DNA from: Myxosarcina sp. GA_180221_E-2-1-MAG-40_15
GTDB taxonomy: Bacteria > Cyanobacteriota > Cyanobacteriia > Cyanobacteriales > Xenococcaceae
DNA length: 64,000 nucleotides
Assembly: GCA_020692205.1 (NCBI GenBank)
Contig: JAIMKV010000008.1
Coordinates: forward strand, 39,428 to 103,427
Direction: 5' to 3'
This document shows, in pieces, positions 35,053 to 44,755 of the stretch. The translations under genes and the position numbers were made by a program. How positions within the stretch are numbered: position 1 is the stretch's first letter; each line of letters begins with the position of its first letter. The notes under the pieces were generated by a model. It did not search any database. It was not told where the DNA came from and saw nothing but the letters and a program-made list of their open reading frames with translations.

Positions 35053-35691
35053 TTAAAGAACCCCTTTGGAACTAGGAATATTACCAGCGCGACGCGGATC
35101 TATTGCCGTTGCCATCCGCATAGCACGAGCAAAAGCCTTAAAAGTTGCTTCAATAATGTGGTGCGAATTGATTCCGTCTAGCTGGCGAATATGGAGCGTC
35201 ATTTGAGCATGATTAACTACGGCGACAAAAAATTCTCTAACTAGCTGAGTGTCGTATGTCCCTACTCTTTGAGTGGGAATTTCTAGACCATAGCTAAGAT
35301 GTGGTCTACCTGAAAAATCTAGGGCGATCTGAACCAATGCTTCATCTAAAGGTGCGACAAAATGACCAAAGCGCACAATGCCTTGACGATCGCCTAACGC
35401 TTTGGCGATCGCCATGCCCAAAGTAATTCCCACATCTTCATTGGTGTGATGATCGTCAATCTCAATATCTCCAGTAGCTTTGACGTTAAGATCGATCAAA
35501 CCGTGAGCCGAAATTTGGTTTAACATATGATCGAGGAAAGGAATACCAGTATCAGCATTGCATTTACCAGTTCCGTCTAAGTTTAGCTCAACCTGTACGT
35601 CTGTCTCGCCTGTAGTACGGCTAACCGATGCAGTTCGGTCTTTGTTTAAAGAATGATTGTTTAACGTGGTTTGGCGATCGCTAATTTGCAT
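35053..35691 (-). CDS. hisB: Imidazoleglycerol-phosphate dehydratase
   Basis: HisB dehydrates imidazoleglycerol phosphate in histidine synthesis. The 212-residue monofunctional enzyme has the metal-binding motifs HHTNEDVGI and [17 protein letters not shown], and the usual [13 protein letters not shown]. Its N-terminus is about 15 residues longer than common, so a later start is possible, but no downstream ATG precedes the conserved VELNLDGTG. It lies between fabI and the DLH gene, apart from other his genes, as is normal in cyanobacteria. Confidence 0.96.
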   Translation of the reverse strand: MQISDRQTTLNNHSLNKDRTASVSRTTGETDVQVELNLDGTGKCNADTGIPFLDHMLNQISAHGLIDLNVKATGDIEIDDHHTNEDVGITLGMAIAKALGDRQGIVRFGHFVAPLDEALVQIALDFSGRPHLSYGLEIPTQRVGTYDTQLVREFFVAVVNHAQMTLHIRQLDGINSHHIIEATFKAFARAMRMATAIDPRRAGNIPSSKGVL

Positions 35692-35734
35692 TGTTTCTCC
35701 TAAATATGCAGTTGACTTTAGATGTGAACTGAAA

Positions 35735-35757
35735 ATAGCTTTTAGCTTTTAGCTTAA
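35735..35757 (+). repeat. TAGCTTT repeats between fabI and hisB
   Basis: ATAGCTTTTAGCTTTTAGCT lies next to the fabI stop codon. It belongs to the same loose TTAGCT class seen at 25304 and 31805. Confidence 0.6.
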
Positions 35758-35760
35758 AAT

Positions 35761-36537
35761 CTACATTCCCATTATCTCGTATCCTGAATCAACATAGATT
35801 ACCTGTCCGGTAATGCCACTAGCAAGATCGCTACACAAAAAAGCTGCGGTGTTGCCAACCTCTTTTTGAGTCACGGTACGCCGCAAAGGTGCAGTTTCCT
35901 CGACGTGGCGAATCATATCTAAAATTCCTCCTACCGCAGACGAAGCGAGAGTCCGAATTGGACCAGCCGAAATGGCATTAACCCGAATATTGTTTGGACC
36001 TAACTCAGCAGCTAAATAGCGCACACTCATTTCTAAAGCTGATTTGGCTACTCCCATCACATTGTAGTTGGGAATAACTTTGACTCCGCCTAAGTAAGAA
36101 AGAGTAACAATGCTACCGCCGTTGGTCATTAACGGTTTGGCTCTAACAGCTAAACAGTTGAGCGAATAGCTACTGATGTCTAAAGCCTTGGCAAAGCCTG
36201 CTCTAGAAGTGGCGGAAAAGTCCCCCGTGAGATCTTCTCTTTCAGCAAATGCTAAACAATGTATTAAGATATCCAGCTTGCCCCATTGTTGAGAAATAGT
36301 GGCAAACATTGAGTCTAATAGCTCATCGTTTTGCACATCACAGGGAACAATTATACTGGGGGCAAGCGGTTCGACTAATTCCTTAACTTTTTTTTCAAAG
36401 CGTCCACGTTCATCAGGGAGATAGTTAACGCCAATATTTGCACCAGCTTGATGTAGCTGCTGGGCAATGCCCCAAGCAATCGAACGATTGTTGGCTATTC
36501 CTGTAACGAAAGCATTTTTTCCAGTTAAATCTAACAC
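35761..36537 (-). CDS. fabI: Enoyl-[acyl-carrier-protein] reductase (NADH)
   Basis: FabI reduces the enoyl-ACP double bond, the last step in each fatty-acid elongation round. The 258-residue short-chain dehydrogenase shows the NADH loop VTGIANNRSIAWGIA near residue 11. The catalytic Tyr148, Tyr158 and Lys165 (NYNVMGVAK) are in the Y-x6-K spacing that separates FabI from ordinary SDRs. The end (TGQVIYVDSGYEIMGM) is typical. It is transcribed away from ntcA across a 176-base gap. Confidence 0.97.
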   Translation of the reverse strand: MLDLTGKNAFVTGIANNRSIAWGIAQQLHQAGANIGVNYLPDERGRFEKKVKELVEPLAPSIIVPCDVQNDELLDSMFATISQQWGKLDILIHCLAFAEREDLTGDFSATSRAGFAKALDISSYSLNCLAVRAKPLMTNGGSIVTLSYLGGVKVIPNYNVMGVAKSALEMSVRYLAAELGPNNIRVNAISAGPIRTLASSAVGGILDMIRHVEETAPLRRTVTQKEVGNTAAFLCSDLASGITGQVIYVDSGYEIMGM

Positions 36538-36713
36538 GGTTCTTTTCCAATTTTTAGCTGCAACTATCTATCCTACAACTGCCTGGGTGACTAATAAATT
36601 TATTAATGACCGTCAAAATAGAGAAAAAAATTGAGATTGTAATGTTAGAGTATGTAACTATTTGAGATAATTAATCTACTCTAAGTACATCATTCCTGGC
36701 GTAAATAGGTTAT
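36538..36713. promoter_or_regulatory. Divergent fabI/ntcA promoter region
   Basis: This 176-base gap carries the start signals for both genes. I searched it for the NtcA-box GTA-N8-TAC and found none; the nearest string is TGTAATGTTAGAGTATGTAAC, which does not fit. An AAAATAGAGAAAAAAATTG stretch lies in the middle. Confidence 0.45.
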
Positions 36714-37391
36714 ATGGAACTTCCCTTGACACAAAATCAACCCTTGGCATCAGTATTTCGTCAACTTGGTCGTGGTTCTTTCCCGCCTATTGTGGAAAGT
36801 TTTGAACGTGGTAAAACGATATTTTTTCCTGGCGATCCTGCCGAAAGAGTTTACTTTTTGTTAAAAGGAGCAGTCAAACTATCTCGTGTTTATGAAGCAG
36901 GAGAAGAAATTACCGTGGCTCTGCTGCGAGAAAATACTGTATTTGGGGTACTTTCGCTGATAACTGGACAAAAAAGCGATCGCTTTTATCATTCGGTGGC
37001 ATTTACTCCTGTAGAACTTTTGTCTGCACCCATTGAACAGGTAGAAAAAGCGCTGCAAGAAAATCCTGAACTATCTATGTTGATGTTGAAGGGATTATCT
37101 TCGCGTATTTTACAAACCGAAATGATGATCGAAACTCTGGCTCATCGGGATATGGGTTCACGTTTGGTTAGCTTTTTATTAATCCTCTGTCGCGATTTTG
37201 GAGCGCCAACCGAAGAGGGAATCAAAATCGATCTCAAATTATCGCATCAGGCGATCGCTGAAGCCATCGGCTCAACTAGGGTTACCGTCACCAGGCTATT
37301 AGGAGATTTGCGGGATAAGGAAATGGTTTCAATTCACAAGAAAAAAATCACGGTACATAACCCAGTAGCACTAAGCCAACAATTTGCCTAG
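36714..37391 (+). CDS. ntcA: Global nitrogen regulator NtcA (Crp/Fnr family)
   Basis: NtcA activates nitrogen-assimilation genes when 2-oxoglutarate is high. The 225-residue protein has the cyclic-nucleotide-binding-like fold with the highly conserved [20 protein letters not shown] and [19 protein letters not shown] (effector region). The C-terminal helix-turn-helix [20 protein letters not shown] is almost invariant in cyanobacterial NtcA. The N-terminal 10 residues differ, as is common. Identification is certain at the family level. Confidence 0.98.
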   Translation: MELPLTQNQPLASVFRQLGRGSFPPIVESFERGKTIFFPGDPAERVYFLLKGAVKLSRVYEAGEEITVALLRENTVFGVLSLITGQKSDRFYHSVAFTPVELLSAPIEQVEKALQENPELSMLMLKGLSSRILQTEMMIETLAHRDMGSRLVSFLLILCRDFGAPTEEGIKIDLKLSHQAIAEAIGSTRVTVTRLLGDLRDKEMVSIHKKKITVHNPVALSQQFA

Positions 37392-37485
37392 AATGATTGA
37401 ACAGATCAATAACCGTGCCAACAACCAGTAAAAATCAATCAAGATCGCCGAAAGCTATTCCTAATAAAATACTTAATCATTTCTA

Positions 37486-38904
37486 ATGACCAGCGGTTAT
37501 ATTCTGATTGCAGCAATTTTTCTTTTGGGTGGTATTGTTGCGGTATTTGGGGATCGCGTAGGAACTAAAATAGGTAAAGCTAGACTCAGATTATTCCATC
37601 TCCGTCCTCGCCAAACGGCAATGATTATTACCTGGATTACGGGGATGTTAATTTCAGCTCTCACTTTAGGCATTTTATTTAGTTTGAGTGGCTCTTTGAG
37701 ACGAGGGATTTTTCAGCTAGACGACATACTAAAAGAAAAACGCCAGACTGAAGGGGAATTAACTCAGGTTAGACAAGAGATGCAACAGGTAGAACAGCAA
37801 CTGGCTCAGGTTAAAAATCAACAAACCCAAGCGGTTGCAAACCTAGATGCAATTAATCTTAATTTTAAGCAATCAAAACAGCAGGTCAAGCAAATTTCTG
37901 GTCAAGCTCAAAAACTGCGACAGGAGTTGAATAGTTTGTTAGCAGAAAGAGAAAAGCGGCAGCAGCAGCTTAATCAACTACAACAGCAAAGCCAAGAGTT
38001 ACAGGCTCAACTACAGCAGCGCGAGCAGCAAATTAGCGAGCAAGATCAAGTATTAGCGCAGAAAGAAGTTCGTCTTCAGGACTTAGAGCAACAGCAGCAG
38101 TTACTACAAACTCAAGTTCAAGAACGAGATCGCTCTATTGCTCAACTCGATAAGGCGATCGCTTCGGCAGAGGTAAGTTTGAAGTTGAGAACTCGAAGAT
38201 TAGAACAGTTGGAATCTCAGTTAAGCTTCTTGTCACGGGATGTAGCAGCTTTAGAACAGTCTTATCGGGAATTAAGAGAAAAGCAAATTGCCGTAGTTAA
38301 AGGGGAAGTATTATCTTCGGCAGTAGTCAGAATTGTCGATCCTAATGCAGCCAAATCGGCGATCGATAGTTTACTCAGACAGGCGAATGAGAATGCCGTT
38401 AAAGCCACTCAGTTTAGCGGCTCACAATCTGATCAACGCATTGTGGCAATTACCAGATCCCAGGTGGAACAACTGGAATCTCAGATTCAAGATGGTCAAG
38501 ATTATGTGATTAGAGTTATTTCTGCTGGGAACTATGTGCAAGGAGAAACAGAAGTTAGAGTTTTTGCTGACGTGGCGCTCAATCAGCAAATATTTAAAGC
38601 AGGAGCAGAAATTGCTACCGTATCGATTGATTCTCAAAATATTAATCGTCAAGAAGTGCAGGACAGATTAAATTGGCTCTTGGCAGTATCAAAGTTCCGC
38701 GCTCAACGATCAGGAATATTAGGGGAGATCGAAATAGGCGATAATAAAGTTGAAAACATTGTTAATTTTGTTGACAAAATTACCGCAGCGACAGAACCTG
38801 TCAGGGAAATTAAAGCAGTAGTATCAGAGAATACTTATACCGCAGGACCATTAAAACTTGATTTTGTAGTTATGCGTAACGGCAAAGTTGTTTTTAGCAC
38901 CTAA
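37486..38904 (+). CDS. DUF3084 membrane coiled-coil protein
   Basis: This 472-residue protein belongs to a cyanobacterial family of unknown function. Residues 4-22 and 46-68 are membrane segments around a basic loop (KIGKARLRLFHLRPRQ). Residues 75-265 form a long Gln-rich coiled coil (QEMQQVEQQLAQVKNQQTQA). The C-terminal 200 residues form a globular domain with VIRVISAGNYVQGETEVRVF. It begins 94 bases after ntcA and precedes the YqgF-like gene, on the same strand; a structural role at the membrane is plausible. Confidence 0.85.
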   Translation: MTSGYILIAAIFLLGGIVAVFGDRVGTKIGKARLRLFHLRPRQTAMIITWITGMLISALTLGILFSLSGSLRRGIFQLDDILKEKRQTEGELTQVRQEMQQVEQQLAQVKNQQTQAVANLDAINLNFKQSKQQVKQISGQAQKLRQELNSLLAEREKRQQQLNQLQQQSQELQAQLQQREQQISEQDQVLAQKEVRLQDLEQQQQLLQTQVQERDRSIAQLDKAIASAEVSLKLRTRRLEQLESQLSFLSRDVAALEQSYRELREKQIAVVKGEVLSSAVVRIVDPNAAKSAIDSLLRQANENAVKATQFSGSQSDQRIVAITRSQVEQLESQIQDGQDYVIRVISAGNYVQGETEVRVFADVALNQQIFKAGAEIATVSIDSQNINRQEVQDRLNWLLAVSKFRAQRSGILGEIEIGDNKVENIVNFVDKITAATEPVREIKAVVSENTYTAGPLKLDFVVMRNGKVVFST

Positions 38905-38962
38905 GTTAGAGCTTTAAGCTTTGGGTTCTTAACTCCAATTTACAGATTAAATAGTTGGACTA

Positions 38963-39382
38963 GTGAAAAACTTGACATCTCGGCAGACAATACTAGGCTT
39001 AGATCCTGGCAGAGATAAATGCGGCGTGGCGATTATCAATGATCAACAAGAAGTGATTGATCATCAGATTATTAATTCCCAGGAAGCGATCGCCATGATT
39101 CAACAGCTAGTTCAGCAACATGCCATAGATTTAATTGTGATGGGAGATGGCACTACTTCCAAAAGTTGGCAGCAACAAATTGAGTCTAGTTTAGCTAAAG
39201 TGCCAGTAATTAGCGTCAATGAAACTAATAGTACCTTAGAAGCACGCGATCGCTATTGGGTGATGTATCCCCCTAAAGGATTACAGCGTATCGTTCCCCA
39301 AGGTTTGCGTGTTCCTCCTCGTCCCGTAGACGACATTGTTGCTATTTTGTTAATTGAAAGATACCTGGCTCAAAATGTCTAA
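38963..39382 (+). CDS. YqgF/RuvX-like RNase H-fold protein
   Basis: The 139-residue protein starts at GTG 38963 and opens with ILGLDPGRDKCGVAIIN, the first strand and catalytic Asp14 of the YqgF/RuvC RNase H-like fold. The second acidic site appears in LIVMGDG, and the third in VDDIVAILLIE near the end. It is related to the pre-16S rRNA nuclease RuvX/YqgF family, but the end differs from canonical YqgF, so an rRNA-maturation role is probable rather than certain. It follows the DUF3084 gene by 58 bases. Confidence 0.75.
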   Translation: MKNLTSRQTILGLDPGRDKCGVAIINDQQEVIDHQIINSQEAIAMIQQLVQQHAIDLIVMGDGTTSKSWQQQIESSLAKVPVISVNETNSTLEARDRYWVMYPPKGLQRIVPQGLRVPPRPVDDIVAILLIERYLAQNV

Positions 39383-39442
39383 AACTAGCCGCTCAATTCT
39401 TGATCGCGGAAGGCGGAGCCTGCGTTCACTTATCCCTAACCC

Positions 39443-39706
39443 CTACATTTTGGTTCTGACCGTAAAAGTATAGTCGCCACCAGCTTCTAGCTGATGATCG
39501 CAGCGTTCTAAAAAACGTTCTAAAGGTTCTTGAATCAAAGCTCTTCCCAGAGGTGGTTGAACCCAAAGCCGTCTTTGACGAAAACGCCATCTAAATTGCC
39601 ATTCGTACTGAGCAGCTTGGACTTCTCCTTCGATTTTGCCCATGGAAATCGACTGTTGAGTAATGCGGACATGGGCAATGGTTTCTGGTAGATAACGACG
39701 GTTCAC
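39443..39706 (-). CDS. DUF3146-like small cyanobacterial protein
   Basis: This 87-residue protein looks like the cyanobacterial DUF3146 family: PETIAHVRITQQSISMGKIE, FRWRFRQRRLWVQPPLGRAL and QLEAGGDYTFTVR. No function is known. It is basic, shows no membrane segment and is convergent with the YqgF-like gene. The length matches the family. The family name is from memory of the conserved pattern. Confidence 0.68.
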   Translation of the reverse strand: MNRRYLPETIAHVRITQQSISMGKIEGEVQAAQYEWQFRWRFRQRRLWVQPPLGRALIQEPLERFLERCDHQLEAGGDYTFTVRTKM

Positions 39707-39912
39707 AATTTATAACCAGCAAGTTTACTCGGTAGATATGGTTAGGTTTTACTAGTTAATATAACGACTCTTTAATCAATCGCGAACTAATTTATGCCTA
39801 ACTCGAAATAATACAATACCCCAAAACCTGTTGTTGTTAGCTCTAGACTGAAATTACCTAAACCCCAAAAAATACGACACACTATAAATTAAAGGTCAAT
39901 AAAAAAGCTCAC

Positions 39913-41370
39913 TTGATCAAGAGGTATTTTGTCTTGTCTAAATTGTCTCCAGAAGAAGTCAACAATCAGGCAGAATTAGAACAGGCACTGATTGGCTTTG
40001 AAGAAATTACTGCCGAGCTAAATTATCGTCAAGCGCAAAATTCTTTACGAAGTTTAATCAGCAATATTGACTTGACCGCTGAAGAACAAAGTGGATTAGA
40101 GTCAGAAATAGATCGCCTAACTCAAATGCTGGATAAACTAGAGCAGTCTGTGGTGCAAATTGCCGCTTTTGGTATGGTAGGCAGGGGTAAATCTTCGGTA
40201 CTCAATGCTCTAGTCGGACAAGATATTTTTCCCACAGGCGCACTTCATGGCGTTACTCGCAGCATCGATACCGCTGACTGGAAACTAACCCCAGAACAAA
40301 TCGCCGACACTTCAAAAAATCTACAGCGTCTAACTATTCCAGGAAAGCAAGGCGGAGAAATTCAACTGCTGGATACTCCAGGAATTGACGAGGTGAATGG
40401 TGAAGCGAGAGAAATCTTAGCCTGCGATCTAGCTCAGAGAGTAGATCTAATCCTGTTTATCGTATCGGGTGATATTACTCAAGTCGAATACCGTGCTTTG
40501 TCCAAACTGCGAGAAGCAGGAAAGCCGATGTTGTTAGTGTTCAACAAAATCGATCAGTATCCCGAAGCAGACAGACTGGCAATCTATCAGAAAATTAAGG
40601 AAGAAAGAGTTAGAGAACTGATCTCTCCTAATGAAATTATTATGGTGGCTGCATCGCCAATTGAGGTCAGAGGAGTAAAAGATAAAACAGGTAAACTTAA
40701 AGTACAAAGGATTCGGGGTGAATCTCAGATCGAATCGCTGAAGCTAAAAATTTTAGAGTTATTAGACCGTGAAGGTAAATCTTTAGTAGCTCTCAACAGT
40801 ATGTTGTTTGCTGATAGAGTCAACGAACAGCTACTACGCCGTAAATTAGCAATTCGCGATCGCGCTGCTAACGCCTTAATTAATCAGGGAATGATGGTCA
40901 AGGCTATGGCGGTTGCACTTAATCCTGTCACGGCGATCGATTTGTTTTCTGGGGCAATTATTGACGTAGGCATCATTTTGTCCCTGTCCCATCTTTATGG
41001 CATCAACATGACGCAATCTGGCGCAGTACAGCTGTTAAAAAACATTGCTCTGAGCATGGGCGGAATTAGTGCGAGCGAACTACTTGCCACTTTGGGTTTA
41101 AGCTCAATTAAGGGGCTGTTAGGACTAGCCGTTCCCGCTACGGGTGGTTTATCTCTCGCGCCTTATTTGTCAGTGGCGATCGCTCAAGGAGGAGTTGCTG
41201 GAGTGTCTTCTTATGCTATTGGGCAGGTAACAAAAACTTATTTAGCCAATGGCGCATCCTGGGGTGAACAAAGTCCTAAAATAGTGGTGCAGAAAATTCT
41301 TGATTCTTTAGATGAGCGTTCCATTCTCAACCGAATTAAATCCGAACTGCGAGCCAAATTAAATCCTTGA
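39913..41370 (+). CDS. Era/DUF697-type GTP-binding membrane protein
   Basis: The 485-residue protein has a G domain with P-loop GMVGRGKSS (87-95), DTPG at 154-157 and NKID at 211-214. A hydrophobic C-terminal domain follows (about 330-450) with several membrane-inserting helices, like DUF697 proteins. The start is TTG 39913; no ATG or GTG lies before the conserved LSPEEV segment, so the start is uncertain. The function is not known: a dynamin-like or transport-linked GTPase is possible. It stands alone between the DUF3146-like gene and asnS. Confidence 0.82.
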   Translation: MIKRYFVLSKLSPEEVNNQAELEQALIGFEEITAELNYRQAQNSLRSLISNIDLTAEEQSGLESEIDRLTQMLDKLEQSVVQIAAFGMVGRGKSSVLNALVGQDIFPTGALHGVTRSIDTADWKLTPEQIADTSKNLQRLTIPGKQGGEIQLLDTPGIDEVNGEAREILACDLAQRVDLILFIVSGDITQVEYRALSKLREAGKPMLLVFNKIDQYPEADRLAIYQKIKEERVRELISPNEIIMVAASPIEVRGVKDKTGKLKVQRIRGESQIESLKLKILELLDREGKSLVALNSMLFADRVNEQLLRRKLAIRDRAANALINQGMMVKAMAVALNPVTAIDLFSGAIIDVGIILSLSHLYGINMTQSGAVQLLKNIALSMGGISASELLATLGLSSIKGLLGLAVPATGGLSLAPYLSVAIAQGGVAGVSSYAIGQVTKTYLANGASWGEQSPKIVVQKILDSLDERSILNRIKSELRAKLNP

Positions 41371-41437
41371 CCCTTCAATGCCTTGAAGCGAACTGACGTT
41401 AAAATAATTCAGATATCAAGCATGAATTAGAGGCGAT

Positions 41438-42829
41438 ATGGTAACTAGACGAGTTGCAGACATTCTCAAACATGGTCAGCCAGATGAATCCGTAACCATT
41501 CAAGGTTGGGTACGCACTAAGAGAGAATTAAAAGGTTTTTCTTTTGTAGAAGTCAATGATGGCTCGTCTCTAGCGGGTTTACAGGCTGTTTTGGCTGCCG
41601 AATTGCCCAACTATGAAGAAGTCCTCAAACAACTAAGTACGGGAGCATCTGTAGAAATTACGGGCAAGTTAGCCGAGTCTCCAGGAAAAGGACAAAAAAT
41701 TGAACTTCAAGGGGAGTCGGTGATCGTTTATGGAACTGCTGATCCTGAAACTTATCCTCTGCAAAAGAAACGTCACTCTTTTGAGTTTCTACGCACAATT
41801 AGCCATTTGCGATCGCGTACTAATACTTTAGGGGCGGTGTTTCGAGTCAGGAATGCTTGCGCTACGGCAATTCATCAGTTTTTTCATGAACAAGACTTTC
41901 TCTGGATCCACAGTCCGATTATTACCGCTAGCGACTGTGAGGGGGCAGGAGAGTTATTTACCGTCACTAATTTAAATCTCAATCAGCTACCTCAAAACGA
42001 TCAAGGAGAAGCCGACTATAGTCAAGACTTTTTTGGCAAACCTGCTTATCTTACCGTCAGTGGACAGTTGCAGGCTGAAGTCATGGCAATGGCATTTAAG
42101 AATGTCTATACTTTTGGCCCGACTTTTCGCGCCGAAAATTCTAATACTTCTCGACATCTAGCGGAATTCTGGATGGTTGAACCTGAAATGGCTTTTTGTG
42201 ATTTGGAAGGAGATCAAAATCTAGCTGAAGCATTTCTTAAGTATATTTTTAAATATGTTTTAGAACATTGCGCCGACGATTTGGAATTCTTTAATAAGTG
42301 GGTCGATAAATCTGTACTGGCAAATGCTGATACTATTGTCAGTAATGAATTTGAACGAATTACCTATACCAAAGCGATCGAATTACTCGAAAAGGCTAAG
42401 CAGAAATTTGAGTTTCCTGTAGAATGGGGCATCGATTTACAGTCGGAACACGAACGCTACTTAGCTGAAAAGCTGTTCAAAAAGCCCGTGATTGTAACCA
42501 ACTATCCCAAGGATATTAAAGCCTTTTATATGCGTCTAGATGATGGAGAGAAAACTGTCTCAGCTATGGATGTACTCGCCCCAGGAATCGGTGAAATTAT
42601 CGGTGGTTCACAACGGGAAGAACGTTTACCTGTTTTGGAAAGACGAATCAAAGAAATGAATATTGAAGCTGATGATATTTGGTGGTATTTAGATTTACGT
42701 CGTTATGGCACAGTTCCCCATGCTGGTTTTGGTTTGGGTTTTGAAAGACTGGTACAGTTTATGACCGGGATGACTAATATTCGTGATGTAATTCCCTTCC
42801 CGAGAACTCCTTTGAGTGCTGATTTCTAA
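41438..42829 (+). CDS. asnS: Asparaginyl-tRNA synthetase
   Basis: AsnRS charges tRNA-Asn. The 463-residue class IIb enzyme has an N-terminal OB-fold anticodon-binding domain (about 1-105, [20 protein letters not shown]) and the catalytic domain with motif 2 ([20 protein letters not shown]) and motif 3 ([12 protein letters not shown]). [17 protein letters not shown] is specific for the AsnRS/AspRS group. A good terminator follows. Confidence 0.98.
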   Translation: MVTRRVADILKHGQPDESVTIQGWVRTKRELKGFSFVEVNDGSSLAGLQAVLAAELPNYEEVLKQLSTGASVEITGKLAESPGKGQKIELQGESVIVYGTADPETYPLQKKRHSFEFLRTISHLRSRTNTLGAVFRVRNACATAIHQFFHEQDFLWIHSPIITASDCEGAGELFTVTNLNLNQLPQNDQGEADYSQDFFGKPAYLTVSGQLQAEVMAMAFKNVYTFGPTFRAENSNTSRHLAEFWMVEPEMAFCDLEGDQNLAEAFLKYIFKYVLEHCADDLEFFNKWVDKSVLANADTIVSNEFERITYTKAIELLEKAKQKFEFPVEWGIDLQSEHERYLAEKLFKKPVIVTNYPKDIKAFYMRLDDGEKTVSAMDVLAPGIGEIIGGSQREERLPVLERRIKEMNIEADDIWWYLDLRRYGTVPHAGFGLGFERLVQFMTGMTNIRDVIPFPRTPLSADF

Positions 42830-42862
42830 ACAGTTTGTTGGTCAAGCGCAGTTAATTACCTT

Positions 42863-42889
42863 GGAGCGAGTTTAATCTCGCTCTTTTTT
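42863..42889 (+). terminator. Rho-independent terminator after asnS
   Basis: GAGCGAG (42864-42870), loop TTTAAT, CTCGCTC (42877-42883), then six T. A seven-base-pair GC-rich stem with a T tract 34 bases after the stop is a textbook intrinsic terminator. Confidence 0.88.
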
Positions 42890-42985
42890 GGTTTTATTGC
42901 TTAGTTGCAGCAGTTTTTAATCCTGTTTGTTCGTTAAATCGACTTTTAGGGAATCTTATCGTTAGAGTCTGCATAATTTAACAAT

Positions 42986-44728
42986 ATGAATTACCTTTGT
43001 CATTTTCACGAGTCAAACAACAAAGTTATTGGTTTTGCTTGCTTATCAGCACTGCTACTACTTCTCTTCTCGTGTAGTAGTCAGTCAAATGTAACCAACC
43101 AAGACGATTCCGATCTCCAAGGGTTGGAAGTAAAATTTTTAATCGGTAGCGATTTAGCGCAATTTTGTCAGCAAGCAGCAGCCAAGCTAAATCAAACTAA
43201 ACCTAAGACTAATAGCGGACAAAATTTTTACCTCACTTGCGAAGCCAAGGGAAGCGGCGATGTCGTCCAAGACGTACTAAATCTAGCCCAGCAACTACAG
43301 ACAGGCAATATTCAAGCAGATGCGCCTGATTTCCCTTCCTTAATTTCGGTAGACGGGGAAATTTATCAAAGTCAGCTTGTATATCAACTAGATAAGCTTT
43401 TTCCAGGACAAGATTATATTCCTAGTATTACTGACTCTCCTTTGATTGCCTATAGTCCCATGGTTTTTATGACTACAGAGCAATTAGCCCCAGGATTAGA
43501 ACGAAGCGATAATTTATATACTAGTCTAGCCACAGTTAAAAACCATCAACAATTAGATCAGAACGCCCCAGCCATACCTCTTACTTACGTTCATACTGCT
43601 CCAACTCGCTCCAATTCGGGCTTGCAAACATTAGTTGCCCAATTTGCTTCTGTTGCTAATAAGCCAGCAGAAGATTTAACCTTGGCAGATGTAAAACAGT
43701 ATCAAGAACAAGTCAAGCAAATTCAAAAGAAGATTACACGTTACGGTAAGTCTACAGGCAATCTGGCTCGTTCGATGACTGAGAATGGCGTTTTTTGGGC
43801 TTCGGTGGGTTCAGTCTATGAATCTTTAGTCATCTCTGCTAATAGCCAACCAGGCAATAATCAAACTAAATATCAGGCGGTTTATCCCCAAGCAACTTTT
43901 GGCTCTAATATGCGAGCAATTTTACCTAATGCTCCTTGGATTAGTAGCGCAGAGCAAGAAGCTGCAACCGAGATCATTGAATATTTACTTAAGCCAGAGA
44001 CGCAGCAAATTGCCACCGATTTAGGTTTGCGCCCTGGTGTTCCTGGAGTGCCATTAGGAAACAAATTTTCGCCTCTATTTGGGGTTAATCCTCAAGCCAA
44101 ATATGATTCTTATCGTTCGCCACAACCAGAAGTAGTAGAGGCGATGCTCAACAGTTGGCGAACTTATGCTAAGAAACCTTCCCAGGTAGCGGTGGTAGTT
44201 GATACTTCAGGCTCAATGCAAGGGACCAAACTAGCAGCGATCAAAAGTACTTTACTTAACTATGTGCAAAACTTGGGCGAACAAGAAAAGATTGCTTTAA
44301 TCAGCTTTAATTCTGTAATCAATCCTCCAGTAATAGTTGAAGGTGATCAAGCGGGAAAAAACAAAGGCATAGAATTTATCAGCCAGTTGAATGCTGATGG
44401 TGGGACAAGACTATATGACAGTAGTTTATATGCCCGCGATTGGCTGACCAAAAATCCTCGTCCTGATGCGATTAATGCAGTGTTGATTCTAACAGACGGA
44501 GAAGATTCTGGCTCTCAAATAAGCCTGAACCAGCTTTCAGAACAATTGAAAACCAGCAATTTTGAGTCAGGAGATAATATTGCCTTTTTCACTGTTGGTT
44601 ATGGTCAAAAGGGTGAATTTAATCCGCAAACTTTACAAAAGATCGCTGAATTAAATGGAGGTTATTATCGCCAAGGCAATCCTCAAACCATTGCTAATTT
44701 AATGGCAGATTTACAAGTTGAATTCTAA
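42986..44728 (+). CDS. Lipoprotein with solute-binding and VWA domains
   Basis: This 580-residue protein starts with a lipoprotein signal (LLLLLFSC, lipidated Cys30). Residues 45-380 are a periplasmic solute-binding fold with APTRSNSGLQTLVAQ, VGSVYESLVI and TQQIATDLGLRPGVPGVPL. Residues 400-580 are a von Willebrand A domain whose metal site D406-T-S408-G-S410 (VVDTSGSMQG) is intact, with LILTDGEDSGSQ. The combination suggests a lipoprotein sensing or displaying bound ligand, with the metal site for a protein partner. No ABC permease or ATPase gene is nearby. It is followed by a membrane protein and a homologous binding protein. Confidence 0.85.
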   Translation: MNYLCHFHESNNKVIGFACLSALLLLLFSCSSQSNVTNQDDSDLQGLEVKFLIGSDLAQFCQQAAAKLNQTKPKTNSGQNFYLTCEAKGSGDVVQDVLNLAQQLQTGNIQADAPDFPSLISVDGEIYQSQLVYQLDKLFPGQDYIPSITDSPLIAYSPMVFMTTEQLAPGLERSDNLYTSLATVKNHQQLDQNAPAIPLTYVHTAPTRSNSGLQTLVAQFASVANKPAEDLTLADVKQYQEQVKQIQKKITRYGKSTGNLARSMTENGVFWASVGSVYESLVISANSQPGNNQTKYQAVYPQATFGSNMRAILPNAPWISSAEQEAATEIIEYLLKPETQQIATDLGLRPGVPGVPLGNKFSPLFGVNPQAKYDSYRSPQPEVVEAMLNSWRTYAKKPSQVAVVVDTSGSMQGTKLAAIKSTLLNYVQNLGEQEKIALISFNSVINPPVIVEGDQAGKNKGIEFISQLNADGGTRLYDSSLYARDWLTKNPRPDAINAVLILTDGEDSGSQISLNQLSEQLKTSNFESGDNIAFFTVGYGQKGEFNPQTLQKIAELNGGYYRQGNPQTIANLMADLQVEF

Positions 44729-44755
44729 ACAGTCAGTAATTAACAATTAATAACT

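Noticed and set aside
34801..35181. A 126-codon plus-strand open frame spanning the DLH-hisB junction
   Set aside because: It runs opposite two well-supported genes and has no motif or plausible ribosome-binding site.
36538..36713. NtcA binding site before ntcA
   Set aside because: Every GTA in the gap was checked for TAC eight bases later; none fits.
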